Shown: positions 7,637 to 15,175 of the stretch, in pieces
Numbering within the stretch: position 1 is the first letter of the stretch
Layout of the letters: each line of letters starts with the position of its first letter
Assembly: GCA_034434635.1 (NCBI GenBank)
Contig: DAOTYX010000108.1
Coordinates: 1 to 29,883 of the forward strand
Direction of reading: 5' to 3'
DNA: 29,883 nt
Source of the DNA: DAOTYX01 sp034434635
Lineage (GTDB): Bacteria; Chloroflexota; Anaerolineae; B4-G1; DUEL01
Made by a program: the position numbers and the translations under genes
Notes under the pieces: generated by a model
What the model saw: only the letters and a program-made list of their open reading frames with translations
Databases searched by the model: none
Told to the model about the DNA's origin: nothing

Positions 7637-8176
7637 CTAGCGGGTCTCGGGCATGATCAGCCCATAGTTGCCGTCATTGCGGCGGTAGAGGACGTTGATG
7701 CTGCCCTCTTCGGCGTTGAGGAAGACAAAGAACTGGTGCCCCAGCAGTTCCATCTGCTCGATTGCCTCCGAGGGGCTCATCGGCACGACCTCGAAGCGCT
7801 TGGTGCGTACAATCTCACCCTCGGGGGCCTCCTCCGCCTCGCCCTCTGCGGCTTCCTCCTCGCCAGTGCGCTGCCAGCGGTCCTGTCGTCGCTTCTTGTA
7901 GCGGGAGATCTGGCGGCGCATCTTGTCCACCGCGGTGTCAATGGCGACGAGCATATCGGAGGCGCGCTCCTCCGCCCGCAACATCGTCCCGCCGGTGCGC
8001 AGGGTGAGCTGGGCCACCTGGCGGTCGGAGTTCGAGCGCGTCTTCTCGACAGCCAGGTCCACACGCACCACATCCAGGTTCGGCAGATAACGGTTCAGTT
8101 TCTTGACCTTCTGGTTCACGTATGTCTGGAGACGAGGGGTGATCTCCAGATTGCGTCCGGTCAGTTGGATTTCCAT
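7637..8176 (-). CDS. hpf: Long-form ribosome hibernation promoting factor
   Basis: Binds the 30S subunit in slow growth, blocks tRNA and mRNA sites, and dimerises ribosomes into 100S particles. The N-terminal domain (1-100) has the family start MEIQLTGRNLEITPRLQTYV, the beta strands VRVDLAVEKTR and QVAQLTLR, and the basic helix KMRRQISRYKKRR. An acidic Glu/Ala linker (about 107-122) joins it to the C-terminal dimerisation domain with KRFEVVPMSPSEAIEQMEL and a GHQFFVF...INVLYRRNDGNYGLI core. 179 residues matches the long form used by most bacteria outside the gamma-proteobacteria. The ATG at 8176 follows GGAGG. comF lies upstream, 74 bp away. Confidence 0.97.
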   Translation of the reverse strand: MEIQLTGRNLEITPRLQTYVNQKVKKLNRYLPNLDVVRVDLAVEKTRSNSDRQVAQLTLRTGGTMLRAEERASDMLVAIDTAVDKMRRQISRYKKRRQDRWQRTGEEEAAEGEAEEAPEGEIVRTKRFEVVPMSPSEAIEQMELLGHQFFVFLNAEEGSINVLYRRNDGNYGLIMPETR

Positions 8177-8250
8177 GCCGTTTTACCTCCAGGAGTAGTT
8201 GTTTTGCTGCGGCCTCTATCTACCACAGATGTGTCCTGGCGCCGTGGCGG

Positions 8251-8949
8251 TCAACGGAGTGGAGGGTGACGAGTTCGGGCCAGGGTGAGCGCCCAGACCA
8301 ATGAGGCGCCACTGGCACGCAGCGCGTCGGCGCAGGCTTCCAGAGTCGCGCCGGTGGTGCAGACATCGTCCACGAGCAGCACGCGGGGCGGCAGACGGGA
8401 GCCATCGGGGCAGCGGAAGGCGCCGGCGATGTTCTGTCGTCGCGCTGCGGCATTGAGGCGCATCTGCGGGGGAGTGGCCCGGGTGCGACAGAGTGCCTCC
8501 TCGTTCACGGCCAGTCCCGTGCGCCAGCCGATCTCGCGGGCCAGCAATGCTGCCTGGTTGTAGCCCCGCTGGCGCAGGCGACGCGGATGTAGCGGCACCG
8601 GCACGATGACGTCCACCTCTGGTGGCTGTTGCTGCCAGGCAGTCGCCATCAGCGCGCCCAGGGGAGGGGCCAGCGTCCGGCCGCCACGGTACTTCAGGCG
8701 ATGGACGGCGTCGCGCACGGGACCTTCGTAAAGGAGAACCGAGCGAATGCCCTCCAGGCGAAGGGGGGTCTGGCGGCAGCGGCGGCAGACCGTCCCGTGT
8801 GACAGGGGCTCGCCGCAATGCTGGCACACCGGACCGGTGATATAGGGCAGGTGCGGGGTGCATTCCACGCACAACCAGGTCCCCGGGCGGCGGCAGATGA
8901 TACAACGTGGCGGGAAGAGCAGGTCAAGCAGCGTGTGCCACAGACTCAT
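8251..8949 (-). CDS. comF: ComF-family phosphoribosyltransferase-like protein
   Basis: ComF proteins support DNA uptake during natural transformation in several bacteria and have a phosphoribosyltransferase fold; the exact biochemical role is unsettled. The 232-residue protein begins SLWHTLLDLLFPPRC as the family does. It has eight cysteines in two zinc-ribbon-like clusters (C16, C19, C27, C30 and C42, C45, C55, C58) and the PRPP-binding signature VLLVDDVCTTGAT near residue 195. RLRQRGYNQAALLA is also a family hallmark. The frame stays open upstream to 9375; I chose the ATG at 8949 because the family begins there, although no strong ribosome site is visible. An ATG at 8982 is the alternative. 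It starts 65 bp after tadC on the same strand. Confidence 0.93.
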   Translation of the reverse strand: MSLWHTLLDLLFPPRCIICRRPGTWLCVECTPHLPYITGPVCQHCGEPLSHGTVCRRCRQTPLRLEGIRSVLLYEGPVRDAVHRLKYRGGRTLAPPLGALMATAWQQQPPEVDVIVPVPLHPRRLRQRGYNQAALLAREIGWRTGLAVNEEALCRTRATPPQMRLNAAARRQNIAGAFRCPDGSRLPPRVLLVDDVCTTGATLEACADALRASGASLVWALTLARTRHPPLR

Positions 8950-9014
8950 CCCGCCAATGATGACGGTGTCAACAGATGGCATAGGCTTCGTTGTTGGCTT
9001 CGATGAAAAAGCGT

Positions 9015-9962
9015 TCAGGGCGTGTTGATGGTCGAGAAGATGTTCAAGACCTGTAGCGCTGCTGGCCCGAGGATAGGGATGAGCAGCGATGGGAAGATCA
9101 GCAGCACAGTCGGCAGGGCGATCTTCACCGGCGCCTTGCGGCCTTCCTCCTCGGCGCGCTGACGGCGGCGGATGCGCATTTGCTCCGACTGAATGCGGAG
9201 CACCTTGGCGATGCTCACGCCCAACTGGTCGGCCTGGATGACGGCGGCGACAAAGGTGGAGAGGTCGTTGACGTCTACCGAGTCGGCCATGTCGCGCAAC
9301 GCTTCGCGGCGGAGTTTGCCCAGGCGAATCTCCTGCAGGACACGTCCAAAAGCGCGGGTCAGTTCGTTGTCCCACTTGTCGACCACGCGGGCCATCGCCG
9401 CGTCGAACCCCAGTCCCGCCTCGACGCAGATGGTGAGCAGGTCCAGGACGTCCGGCAACGCGCGGATGATCTCCTTCTGTCGCTTTTTCATGCGCGAACT
9501 GAGCCAGAAGACCGGCAGGTAGTTGCCCGCGATCGCGCCGACAGGGATGATGATGATCTTCAACAGGGTGGAGAGGCCCTGGCTGGTGGAGGCGAAGGCG
9601 ATGGAGGCTGCCCCCAGCAGTCCCATCAGCAGGAAACGAAGACCCAGGAACTCGGTCGTGCTGATGCGCCGCTCCACCCCGGCCAGTTCCAGGTTGCGGC
9701 GGGTGCGCGTCAGCGTCTGGGCGGGCGTCAGGCGGGAGATGAACTCGGCCATCTTCTGCAGGCGCGGGCGCAGGATACGTTCGGTGAAGGGAAGGGAGAG
9801 TTCGATCTCTTCGAGAGAGGGGGGCCGTTCGAGCGTCCCCAACTGCGCCAGGCGCTCCTCGATGTCGCCTCCTTGGGAGCGCGGGCCGCGCGCGCCGACC
9901 GCGACCAGAGCCAATCCCACCAGCGCGCCGATAACGAGGATTGCAATCCCCAACGAACTCAT
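9015..9962 (-). CDS. tadC: Tad pilus inner-membrane platform protein TadC (type II secretion F family)
   Basis: One of two paired platform proteins that couple the CpaF motor to pilin polymerisation in the cytoplasmic membrane. Hydrophobic segments lie at the N-terminus (IAILVIGALVGLALVAVGA), near 105-140 and at the C-terminus (IALPTVLLIFPSLLIPILG). Between the last two is the cytoplasmic T2SSF domain, with ALPDVLDLLTICVEAGLGFD, FGRVLQEIRLGKLRREALR and VIQADQLGVSIAKVLRIQSE. The pattern DxLxxxxxAGLxFxxA is characteristic of TadC. 315 residues is normal. The start at 9962 follows GAGGGAAAG. tadB lies just upstream. Confidence 0.95.
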   Translation of the reverse strand: MSSLGIAILVIGALVGLALVAVGARGPRSQGGDIEERLAQLGTLERPPSLEEIELSLPFTERILRPRLQKMAEFISRLTPAQTLTRTRRNLELAGVERRISTTEFLGLRFLLMGLLGAASIAFASTSQGLSTLLKIIIIPVGAIAGNYLPVFWLSSRMKKRQKEIIRALPDVLDLLTICVEAGLGFDAAMARVVDKWDNELTRAFGRVLQEIRLGKLRREALRDMADSVDVNDLSTFVAAVIQADQLGVSIAKVLRIQSEQMRIRRRQRAEEEGRKAPVKIALPTVLLIFPSLLIPILGPAALQVLNIFSTINTP

Positions 9963-10005
9963 TTTCTTTCCCTCACGTCTTCATCCAGCCTGCGGTCCAC
10001 CAACT

Positions 10006-10025
10006 GAAACCCGAAACCCGAAACC
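10006..10025. repeat. Short heptamer repeat, GAAACCC x 2.9
   Basis: Two complete GAAACCC units and a partial third in the spacer between tadB and tadC. It is the same period, seven, as the larger arrays at 20166 and 28424. Confidence 0.6.
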
Positions 10026-10035
10026 TTCACCCCCC

Positions 10036-10989
10036 CTACACCTCAATGGTCACAATCTTCTGTATCACGATGTACCCGGCCACCAGCAGTCCGATCGCTA
10101 CGCCGATCATGATCCAACCGCATGGGTTCTCGATCATAACGATGAAGAAATCCCGGTTGAGAAAGTACATCGCCACCGAGACGACCAGCGGCAGGAAACT
10201 GACGATGTAGCCTGACCAGCGCCCCTGGGCGGTGAGGGCGCGGATCTCCCCCTGGATGCGGACGCGCTCACGGATGGTGTAACTGATCGCATCCAGCACT
10301 TCCGCCAGGTTGCCACCGACCTCCCGCTGGACGTTCATCGCCGTGACCATCAGGTCCAGGTCGTCGGAGCGGACGCGGCGCAGCAGGTTGTTGAGGGCCT
10401 CTTCCATGCTGAGGCCCAGTTGCACCTCGCGCACCACGCGGTGGAACTCCTCGGAGGTAGGTGGGGACATCTCCTCGGCTACGGCCTCCATAGCCTGGAG
10501 GACGCTGTAGCCAGCGCGGATGGAGTTGACCATCAGGTTGATCGTGTCGCTCAACTGGTTGTTGAAGGTGCGCAGCCGCTTTCTCTGCAGGAACCCCACG
10601 TACCACCGGGGCGCGAAGAACCCCACGACCCCCGCCACCATAGCCAGCAGCGGGCTGCGGAAGAGGATCATGCCCGCTGCCGCGGCCAGAACGACCGAGA
10701 TCACGGTGGCGGCCAGGTACTCGCTGACGGTCAGTTTCAGGTCGGCGCGGGCCAACTGAATGCGGATGTTCTCGGCGATCCCCCGACCGGCCAGCGCGCG
10801 GTCCAGCCGTTCCCCGATGGGTGAGGCGCGCTTTTCTTGTTTGGGGGCTTCCACCTCGATGCCAGCGGTGTAACGCCCCAGACGCTCCTCCACCTCCGAC
10901 TTGCGGCCGCGGATGACGATGTAAGCGCCGTAGATCACGATCGCCGCCAGCAGGACGCCGGCCACAATCAGGATGGCTGTGTCACCCAT
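10036..10989 (-). CDS. tadB: Tad pilus inner-membrane platform protein TadB (type II secretion F family)
   Basis: Partner of TadC in the membrane platform of the Tad secretion machine. 317 residues: an N-terminal membrane segment (TAILIVAGVLLAAIVIYGAYIVI), a charged cytoplasmic loop, a pair of segments near 92-128, the T2SSF domain (NNQLSDTINLMVNSIRAGYS, FHRVVREVQLGLSMEEALNN, VQREVGGNLAEVLDAISYTI) and two C-terminal segments. RAGYSxxQAxExV and GGNLAExLDxI are TadB hallmarks. The start ATG at 10989 has only a weak upstream AGAAGAG. It lies between cpaF and tadC in the expected Tad order. Confidence 0.95.
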   Translation of the reverse strand: MGDTAILIVAGVLLAAIVIYGAYIVIRGRKSEVEERLGRYTAGIEVEAPKQEKRASPIGERLDRALAGRGIAENIRIQLARADLKLTVSEYLAATVISVVLAAAAGMILFRSPLLAMVAGVVGFFAPRWYVGFLQRKRLRTFNNQLSDTINLMVNSIRAGYSVLQAMEAVAEEMSPPTSEEFHRVVREVQLGLSMEEALNNLLRRVRSDDLDLMVTAMNVQREVGGNLAEVLDAISYTIRERVRIQGEIRALTAQGRWSGYIVSFLPLVVSVAMYFLNRDFFIVMIENPCGWIMIGVAIGLLVAGYIVIQKIVTIEV

Positions 10990-11069
10990 GCTCTTCTATC
11001 CTTACAACCCTCATAACCGCACAGTGCCTGGAAAGGCTTTCCCATGACCTCAACAGATATCACCAGGGC

Positions 11070-12449
11070 TCATAGGTGGCGTTCGCGGATGCCGAAGATC
11101 GTGGGAGGCAGATGGATGCCACTGGCTTCGATCTTCTCCATGAACTTGGGCCGCAGGCCGGTCGGGCGCAGCCGGCCGATCACCCGGCCCTGTTCGTAAC
11201 CGGCCAGTTCGAACTTGAAGATCTCGGACATGACGATGACGTCCCCCTCCATGCCCTCGACCTCGCTGATGCTGACGACCTTGCGCGTGCCATCGCGCAT
11301 GCGCGCCAGCTGGACGATCATGTCCAACGCCGAGGCGATCTGCTCACGGATGGCGCGGTGGGGCAGGTCCATCCCGGCCATCAGCACCATGTTCTCGATG
11401 CGGGCCAGCGCGTCGCGCGGGGTGTTGGCGTGGATGGTGGTCATCGAGCCTTCGTGGCCGGTGTTCATCGCCTGAAGCATGTCGAAGGCCTCCGCGCCAC
11501 GGCACTCGCCGACGACGATCCGGTCGGGCCGCATCCGCAACGCGTTGATGACCAGGTCACGGATGGTCACCTCGCCGCGTCCCTCGATGTTCGGGGGGCG
11601 AGACTCCAGCGTGACCACGTGCTCCTGCTGCAGTTGCAACTCCGCCGCGTTCTCGATGGTGATGATCCGCTCATCGTTGGGGATGTAGCCGGAGAGCACG
11701 TTGAGGAAAGTCGTCTTCCCGGTGCCGGTGCCTCCGGAGATGATGATGTTCAGTTTGGCCTGGACGCAGGCCTTGAGCAGTTCCATCGCCTCGGGGGAGA
11801 TGGAGCCAAGTTCGATCAGCCGGTCGGCGGTGAGGGGGGTCTTGAAGAACTTGCGGATGGTCAGCACCGGCCCCACCAGTGACAGGGGCGGAATGACCGC
11901 GTTGACGCGCGAGCCGTCGGGCAGACGGGCGTCCTGGTAGGGCACGCTCTCGTCAATGCGCCGGCCCAGGGGGGCGACGATCCGTTCGATGATGCGCATC
12001 AGGTGCTCTTCTGACTCGAAGGAGGCGCGCACCCGCTCGATCTTCCCCGCCCGCTCGATGTAGATGTTCTTGGGGCCGTTGACCATCACCTCGGTGACCG
12101 ACTCGTCGCGCAGCAGAGGGTCGAGGGGACCCAACCCCAGGATCTCGGCCACGATCTGCTCGAACAGCCGTTCCCGCTCGGCGCGGCTGAGGACGATCTG
12201 CTCCTCCGCCAGGATGGCGTTGTACATCTCCAGGATCGTTCGCCGTACCTCGTCCTGCCGGCTGACGTCCATGGTCGGGTCCAGTTCGGCGATCAGTTTC
12301 GTCTGGATGCGCGTTTTCAGGTCGCGGAAGGCATCGCGCACCGGTGAAGGGGCGCGTGGCTGGATTCGCGGTTCGGTGGGAACGCCGCGCTGTTGTTGCG
12401 TCTGCCCCGTCTCTTGTTGAGCCCGTTCGATTCGCCTCAGGAGTGACAT
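11070..12449 (-). CDS. cpaF: Tad pilus assembly ATPase CpaF/TadA
   Basis: Hexameric secretion ATPase that powers Tad pilus extension and probably retraction. The N-terminal part is helical, followed by the CpaF family N-terminal domain (ESVTEVMVNGPKNIYIERAG). The ATPase core has Walker A SGGTGTGKTT (238-247), Walker B RIVVGECRGAEAFD (about 310-323) and the His box TGHEGSMTTIHANT (330-343). The Arg-finger-like stretch RMRPDRIVVGE is present. 459 residues is normal. The start at 12449 has a weak GGATAGGA before it. It lies between cpaE and tadB, as in most Tad loci. Confidence 0.97.
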   Translation of the reverse strand: MSLLRRIERAQQETGQTQQQRGVPTEPRIQPRAPSPVRDAFRDLKTRIQTKLIAELDPTMDVSRQDEVRRTILEMYNAILAEEQIVLSRAERERLFEQIVAEILGLGPLDPLLRDESVTEVMVNGPKNIYIERAGKIERVRASFESEEHLMRIIERIVAPLGRRIDESVPYQDARLPDGSRVNAVIPPLSLVGPVLTIRKFFKTPLTADRLIELGSISPEAMELLKACVQAKLNIIISGGTGTGKTTFLNVLSGYIPNDERIITIENAAELQLQQEHVVTLESRPPNIEGRGEVTIRDLVINALRMRPDRIVVGECRGAEAFDMLQAMNTGHEGSMTTIHANTPRDALARIENMVLMAGMDLPHRAIREQIASALDMIVQLARMRDGTRKVVSISEVEGMEGDVIVMSEIFKFELAGYEQGRVIGRLRPTGLRPKFMEKIEASGIHLPPTIFGIRERHL

Positions 12450-12496
12450 GTCCTATCCCTCTCTGCTCCGCCTCATCACGTCCTCACGTCTTCCCA

Positions 12497-13834
12497 TCAT
12501 CCCATAATCCGCCCTAACAACCTGCGGCTGGCCTCGGCCGACTCGTCTTCTATGGCCTCCTCCTCGGCAGGGCTGAGCCGTTCGATGCGCTCCATGACGT
12601 TGCGTGCCAGTTGGACGAAGGCCTGACCGATGGGTTTACCTCGCTCTTCGACCATCATCGGTATGCCGCGGTTGGCGGCTGAGAGGCCGGCGCGCTCGTC
12701 GTAAGGGATGTGGGCGATCGCCGGTACCAGTGCCTTTTCGATCTGGTCCACCCGCAGGCCGGTGCGGCGGTCTGCCTCATTGATCACCAGGCCGATCTTG
12801 TCTGGCGGATACCCCATCTGGTAGGCTACATCCAGGAACATGCGCGCCGACTTGATGGCCGGGATGAGCGGCGTGATGACCACCAGCACCACAACCGAGG
12901 CGTCCAACAGGGTCAGGGTGACGTCGTCCAGCAGGCTCGCCGTGTCGGCCACGACCAGGTCGAACTCCGCCAGCAGGTTGTTGGTGATCGCCCGCAACCG
13001 TCGGGCGAGGCCCCCGCCGTCCGGGCTGCCCGTCTCGCTGGCTCGCAGCGCCTCTGCCGCCTCCGGATGGGGTGGGGCGAGCAGCACCTTGATGCCGGAA
13101 GGGTGCGCGGTCATCGCGCTGGTCAGCATGTCAGAGTCCAGGTCTTCCAGCCTGCCGGACAGGTCGGCGATGCTGCGGCTGGATTGGAGGTTGAGCATCA
13201 CTCCCACGTCGCCGAACTGCAGGCTGGCGTCCATCAGCGCCGCCTTTCGCTCCGGCGCGAGCGCCTCGTGCAGAGCGATGGCCAGGTTCACTGCCACGGT
13301 GGTACAGCCCACGCCCCCCTTCGGCGCGAAGACCGTTACCAGCCGGCCATTGCGACGGGGCGCTCCTCTGGGGCGCAACCTCTTCTGCCCGCCGACCTCG
13401 ACCAGCATCTGCGGGGTGGTGATGAGCATGGCCTGGGTCTTGCTGATCTCGTAGGCGCGGCGGATCGCGTTGACCAGTTCGTCGCTGCTGGGAGGCTTGA
13501 CCAGGAAGTCGCGCGCCCCGGCGGCCATGGCCCGGCGCATATAGCCGCTCTCCCCCTGCACCGACAGGATGACGATCTGCGCCGTCGGCACCTCGCGCAC
13601 GATGTGCTCCGTGGCGGTGATGCCGTCCATGCCGGGCAGGTTGATGTCCATCAGCACGACGTGGGGTTGGAGTTCCTTCGCCAGTTGGATGCCCTGCTCG
13701 CCGGTGCTGGCGGAGCCGACCACCTCGATGTCCGGGTCGAACGAGAGCAGCTTGCGCAGGTTCTCCCGCGTCTCTGCCACATCGTCAACGATCAGGACGC
13801 GGATGCGTTCTTTTTGATCAACGTATCGTTCCAC
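12497..13834 (-). CDS. cpaE: CpaE/TadZ: response-receiver domain fused to a MinD/ParA-like ATPase
   Basis: CpaE/TadZ proteins place the Tad machine in the cell. The receiver domain (about 10-130) keeps the residues for phosphorylation: D17-D18, phospho-acceptor D63 in LMDINLPGMDG, S91 and K113 in FLVKPPSSDEL. The ATPase domain (about 165-430) has the deviant Walker motif KGGVGCTT (172-179), with the signature Lys kept but the P-loop Lys replaced by Cys, a change common in TadZ proteins. ASLQFGDVGVMLNL and VADTASLLDDVTLTLLD are further ATPase parts. GTG at 13834 is the start, 2 bp after the cpaB stop, with only a weak ribosome site; translational coupling is likely. 445 residues is normal for the family. 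Confidence 0.95.
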   Translation of the reverse strand: MERYVDQKERIRVLIVDDVAETRENLRKLLSFDPDIEVVGSASTGEQGIQLAKELQPHVVLMDINLPGMDGITATEHIVREVPTAQIVILSVQGESGYMRRAMAAGARDFLVKPPSSDELVNAIRRAYEISKTQAMLITTPQMLVEVGGQKRLRPRGAPRRNGRLVTVFAPKGGVGCTTVAVNLAIALHEALAPERKAALMDASLQFGDVGVMLNLQSSRSIADLSGRLEDLDSDMLTSAMTAHPSGIKVLLAPPHPEAAEALRASETGSPDGGGLARRLRAITNNLLAEFDLVVADTASLLDDVTLTLLDASVVVLVVITPLIPAIKSARMFLDVAYQMGYPPDKIGLVINEADRRTGLRVDQIEKALVPAIAHIPYDERAGLSAANRGIPMMVEERGKPIGQAFVQLARNVMERIERLSPAEEEAIEDESAEASRRLLGRIMG

Positions 13835-13836
13835 GG

Positions 13837-14862
13837 TTACTCGGCTGGACGGGTGGTGGCGGCGGTCTGGACCTGGCCTTCCAGCGGGTTGGTGCCTGGC
13901 GCTTCGACGCCATAAGGCAACAGCGGCGGCGGAATGATGCCGTACCGGTTCAGGATGTAATCCGCGGAGACGGGGTCCGTGGCGATCTCGCCAGCCGTCT
14001 CATCTGACGACCGCAGGGCCAGGTCAATGTTGGCCTTCAGTTCCACCAGGGCTTTGAGCACCAATGCGTCCTGCGGGGTGACCATCAGGATCACCGCCTG
14101 CGCCGCTGCCGGCTGCGTCGGCGCCTGCTCTCCGGTGGTTGGGGCTTCACCCTCTCTGGTGGTGGTGGTCTCCGGTGTCTGGAAGGTGCCGATGCCCATC
14201 ACTACGACGTTCTGGATGGTCGTCTGGGCCACGTAGCGGTTCCGCGCCGCAGCGGACGGGAAGACCATGACCGGCTGGCCGTTCGGCAGAAGTTCCAGGC
14301 GTCCATAGGTGCCGCTGCAGTCTGCGCCGATGCAGGTGAACTGGTTGGGCAGGGTGGATTGGAAATCCTCGTCCAGGTTGACGATCTCCCAGGAGGCCAG
14401 CACGTCCACCCGGTCTCCTGGCTGGATGGTCCAGGCGACCGCGCCCAGCAGGTCCATCGGGATGGCGTAGGCGCGGTAACCGGGGAGGAGGTTTCGGGAG
14501 ATATCTGAGCCGGGCCCGACCGTACCAGGGGTCTGGGCCAGCATGCTCGGGGCCAGTGGTGTGCCCTGGGGGATCAGGTCCACCTGCACCCACAGCCCGA
14601 CCACGTCGGCCAGGTCGGTGAAATACCCCCCTGGCGGCAGCTGGTCAATGGGCCAGGGTTGCGACATGACGTAGGCATCGCTGATCTGCATGCGTCTGGT
14701 GAGGTTGTTGGCAGCGACGAGGATGTTCAGCGTCTGTACCTCCGGCGTAGGGGTGGCCTCTGCGCTGGGCCCGGCAGGCCTTCTGAGAAAGTAGACAGCC
14801 AGGAGGGCTGCCAGCGCGATGACCACCAGGCCTACCAGGACGAGGACTCGTCTGTTGCCCAT
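13837..14862 (-). CDS. cpaB: Tad pilus assembly protein CpaB/RcpC
   Basis: CpaB/RcpC is a membrane-anchored periplasmic or extracytoplasmic component with an SAF domain. It has an N-terminal anchor (VLVLVGLVVIALAALLAVYFL), then the SAF-type domain (LNILVAANNLTRRMQISDAYVM; PIDQLPPGGYF), and the RcpC signature region AYAIPMDLLGAVAWTIQPGDRVDVLA. The C-terminal domain has VILMVTPQDALVLKALVE, the usual end of the family. In diderms CpaB connects to the secretin, which is absent here. The ATG at 14862 follows GGAGG at 7 bp; the upstream ATG at 14892 has no such site. It is the first gene of the motor operon, downstream of a good promoter at 14957-14984. Confidence 0.93.
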   Translation of the reverse strand: MGNRRVLVLVGLVVIALAALLAVYFLRRPAGPSAEATPTPEVQTLNILVAANNLTRRMQISDAYVMSQPWPIDQLPPGGYFTDLADVVGLWVQVDLIPQGTPLAPSMLAQTPGTVGPGSDISRNLLPGYRAYAIPMDLLGAVAWTIQPGDRVDVLASWEIVNLDEDFQSTLPNQFTCIGADCSGTYGRLELLPNGQPVMVFPSAAARNRYVAQTTIQNVVVMGIGTFQTPETTTTREGEAPTTGEQAPTQPAAAQAVILMVTPQDALVLKALVELKANIDLALRSSDETAGEIATDPVSADYILNRYGIIPPPLLPYGVEAPGTNPLEGQVQTAATTRPAE

Positions 14863-14956
14863 TTGTTTGCCTCCGGGAAAGGGTCTTTTCACCGCCAGTT
14901 ACGGCAGCCTGCCCTCCATCTGCGCCAGGTCAGGCATTTGCTGCCCGTTTCTATCA

Positions 14957-14984
14957 ATGATAATGACTTCCGCCGTTCTGTCAA
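14957..14984 (-). promoter_or_regulatory. Putative sigma70-type promoter for cpaB-cpaE-cpaF-tadB-tadC
   Basis: On the minus strand: TTGACA (14979-14984), a 16-bp spacer, TATCAT (14957-14962). The -35 box is perfect and the -10 box has one mismatch. The expected start is near 14950, giving a leader of about 90 nt before the cpaB ATG at 14862. This suggests that the motor genes are transcribed separately from the pseudopilin and adhesin-like genes upstream. Confidence 0.65.
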
Positions 14985-15030
14985 GTGAAATTTCCACGTG
15001 GGTATGTCCTCATTTTGTCGGGTTGGCCGC

Positions 15031-15064
15031 TTTGCAGGACAACTGCGAGCGGTTGTCCTACAAA
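15031..15064. repeat. 34-bp palindromic repeat, copy 2 (TTTGTAGGACAA family)
   Basis: Plus strand reads TTTGCAGGACAA (15031-15042), a 10-base centre, TTGTCCTACAAA (15053-15064). One arm position differs, but on the minus-strand RNA it becomes a U-G wobble. The minus orientation matches copy 1 (2618-2651) in 30+ of 34 positions, including the conserved GCTCGC centre. Flanks also look similar (GCGG before, CAAAG then CGG or AGG after). Confidence 0.85.
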
Positions 15065-15119
15065 TTCCGCGTCCTGGTGCATTGGCGGGCGGCAGTGGGA
15101 TGCCGTATCCCCCCAAATG

Positions 15120-15153
15120 GGGGTGCGACGCGCTGGTCAGCGCGTCGCACCCC
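15120..15153. repeat. GC-rich hairpin, GGGGTG-ended family member with perfect 16-bp arms
   Basis: Arms GGGGTGCGACGCGCTG (15120-15135) and CAGCGCGTCGCACCCC (15138-15153), loop GT. It lies downstream of the TadG-like gene stop (15176, minus strand) and upstream of cpaB. Could end or attenuate transcription of the pseudopilin genes; no T-run follows on the minus strand. Confidence 0.85.
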
Positions 15154-15175
15154 GGATGACGGTGAGCGGTGACGG

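Larger units (their letters stand above)
14863..15175. other. 313-bp intergenic gap carrying promoter, palindrome and hairpin
   Basis: No credible gene in this gap. It holds, read towards cpaB: the GGGGTG hairpin at 15120-15153, the second copy of the TTTGTAGGACAA palindrome at 15031-15064, the cpaB promoter at 14957-14984 and a leader of about 90 nt. An open frame on the minus strand (14889-15179) reads through these repeats and has no family signal, so I treat it as chance. Confidence 0.8.

Noticed and set aside
9015..14862. Type IV pilus or type II secretion locus
   Set aside because: The CpaF, TadB, TadC, CpaB and CpaE combination and TadE-type signals define a Tad locus; no PilT, PilM or GspE-type genes are seen.
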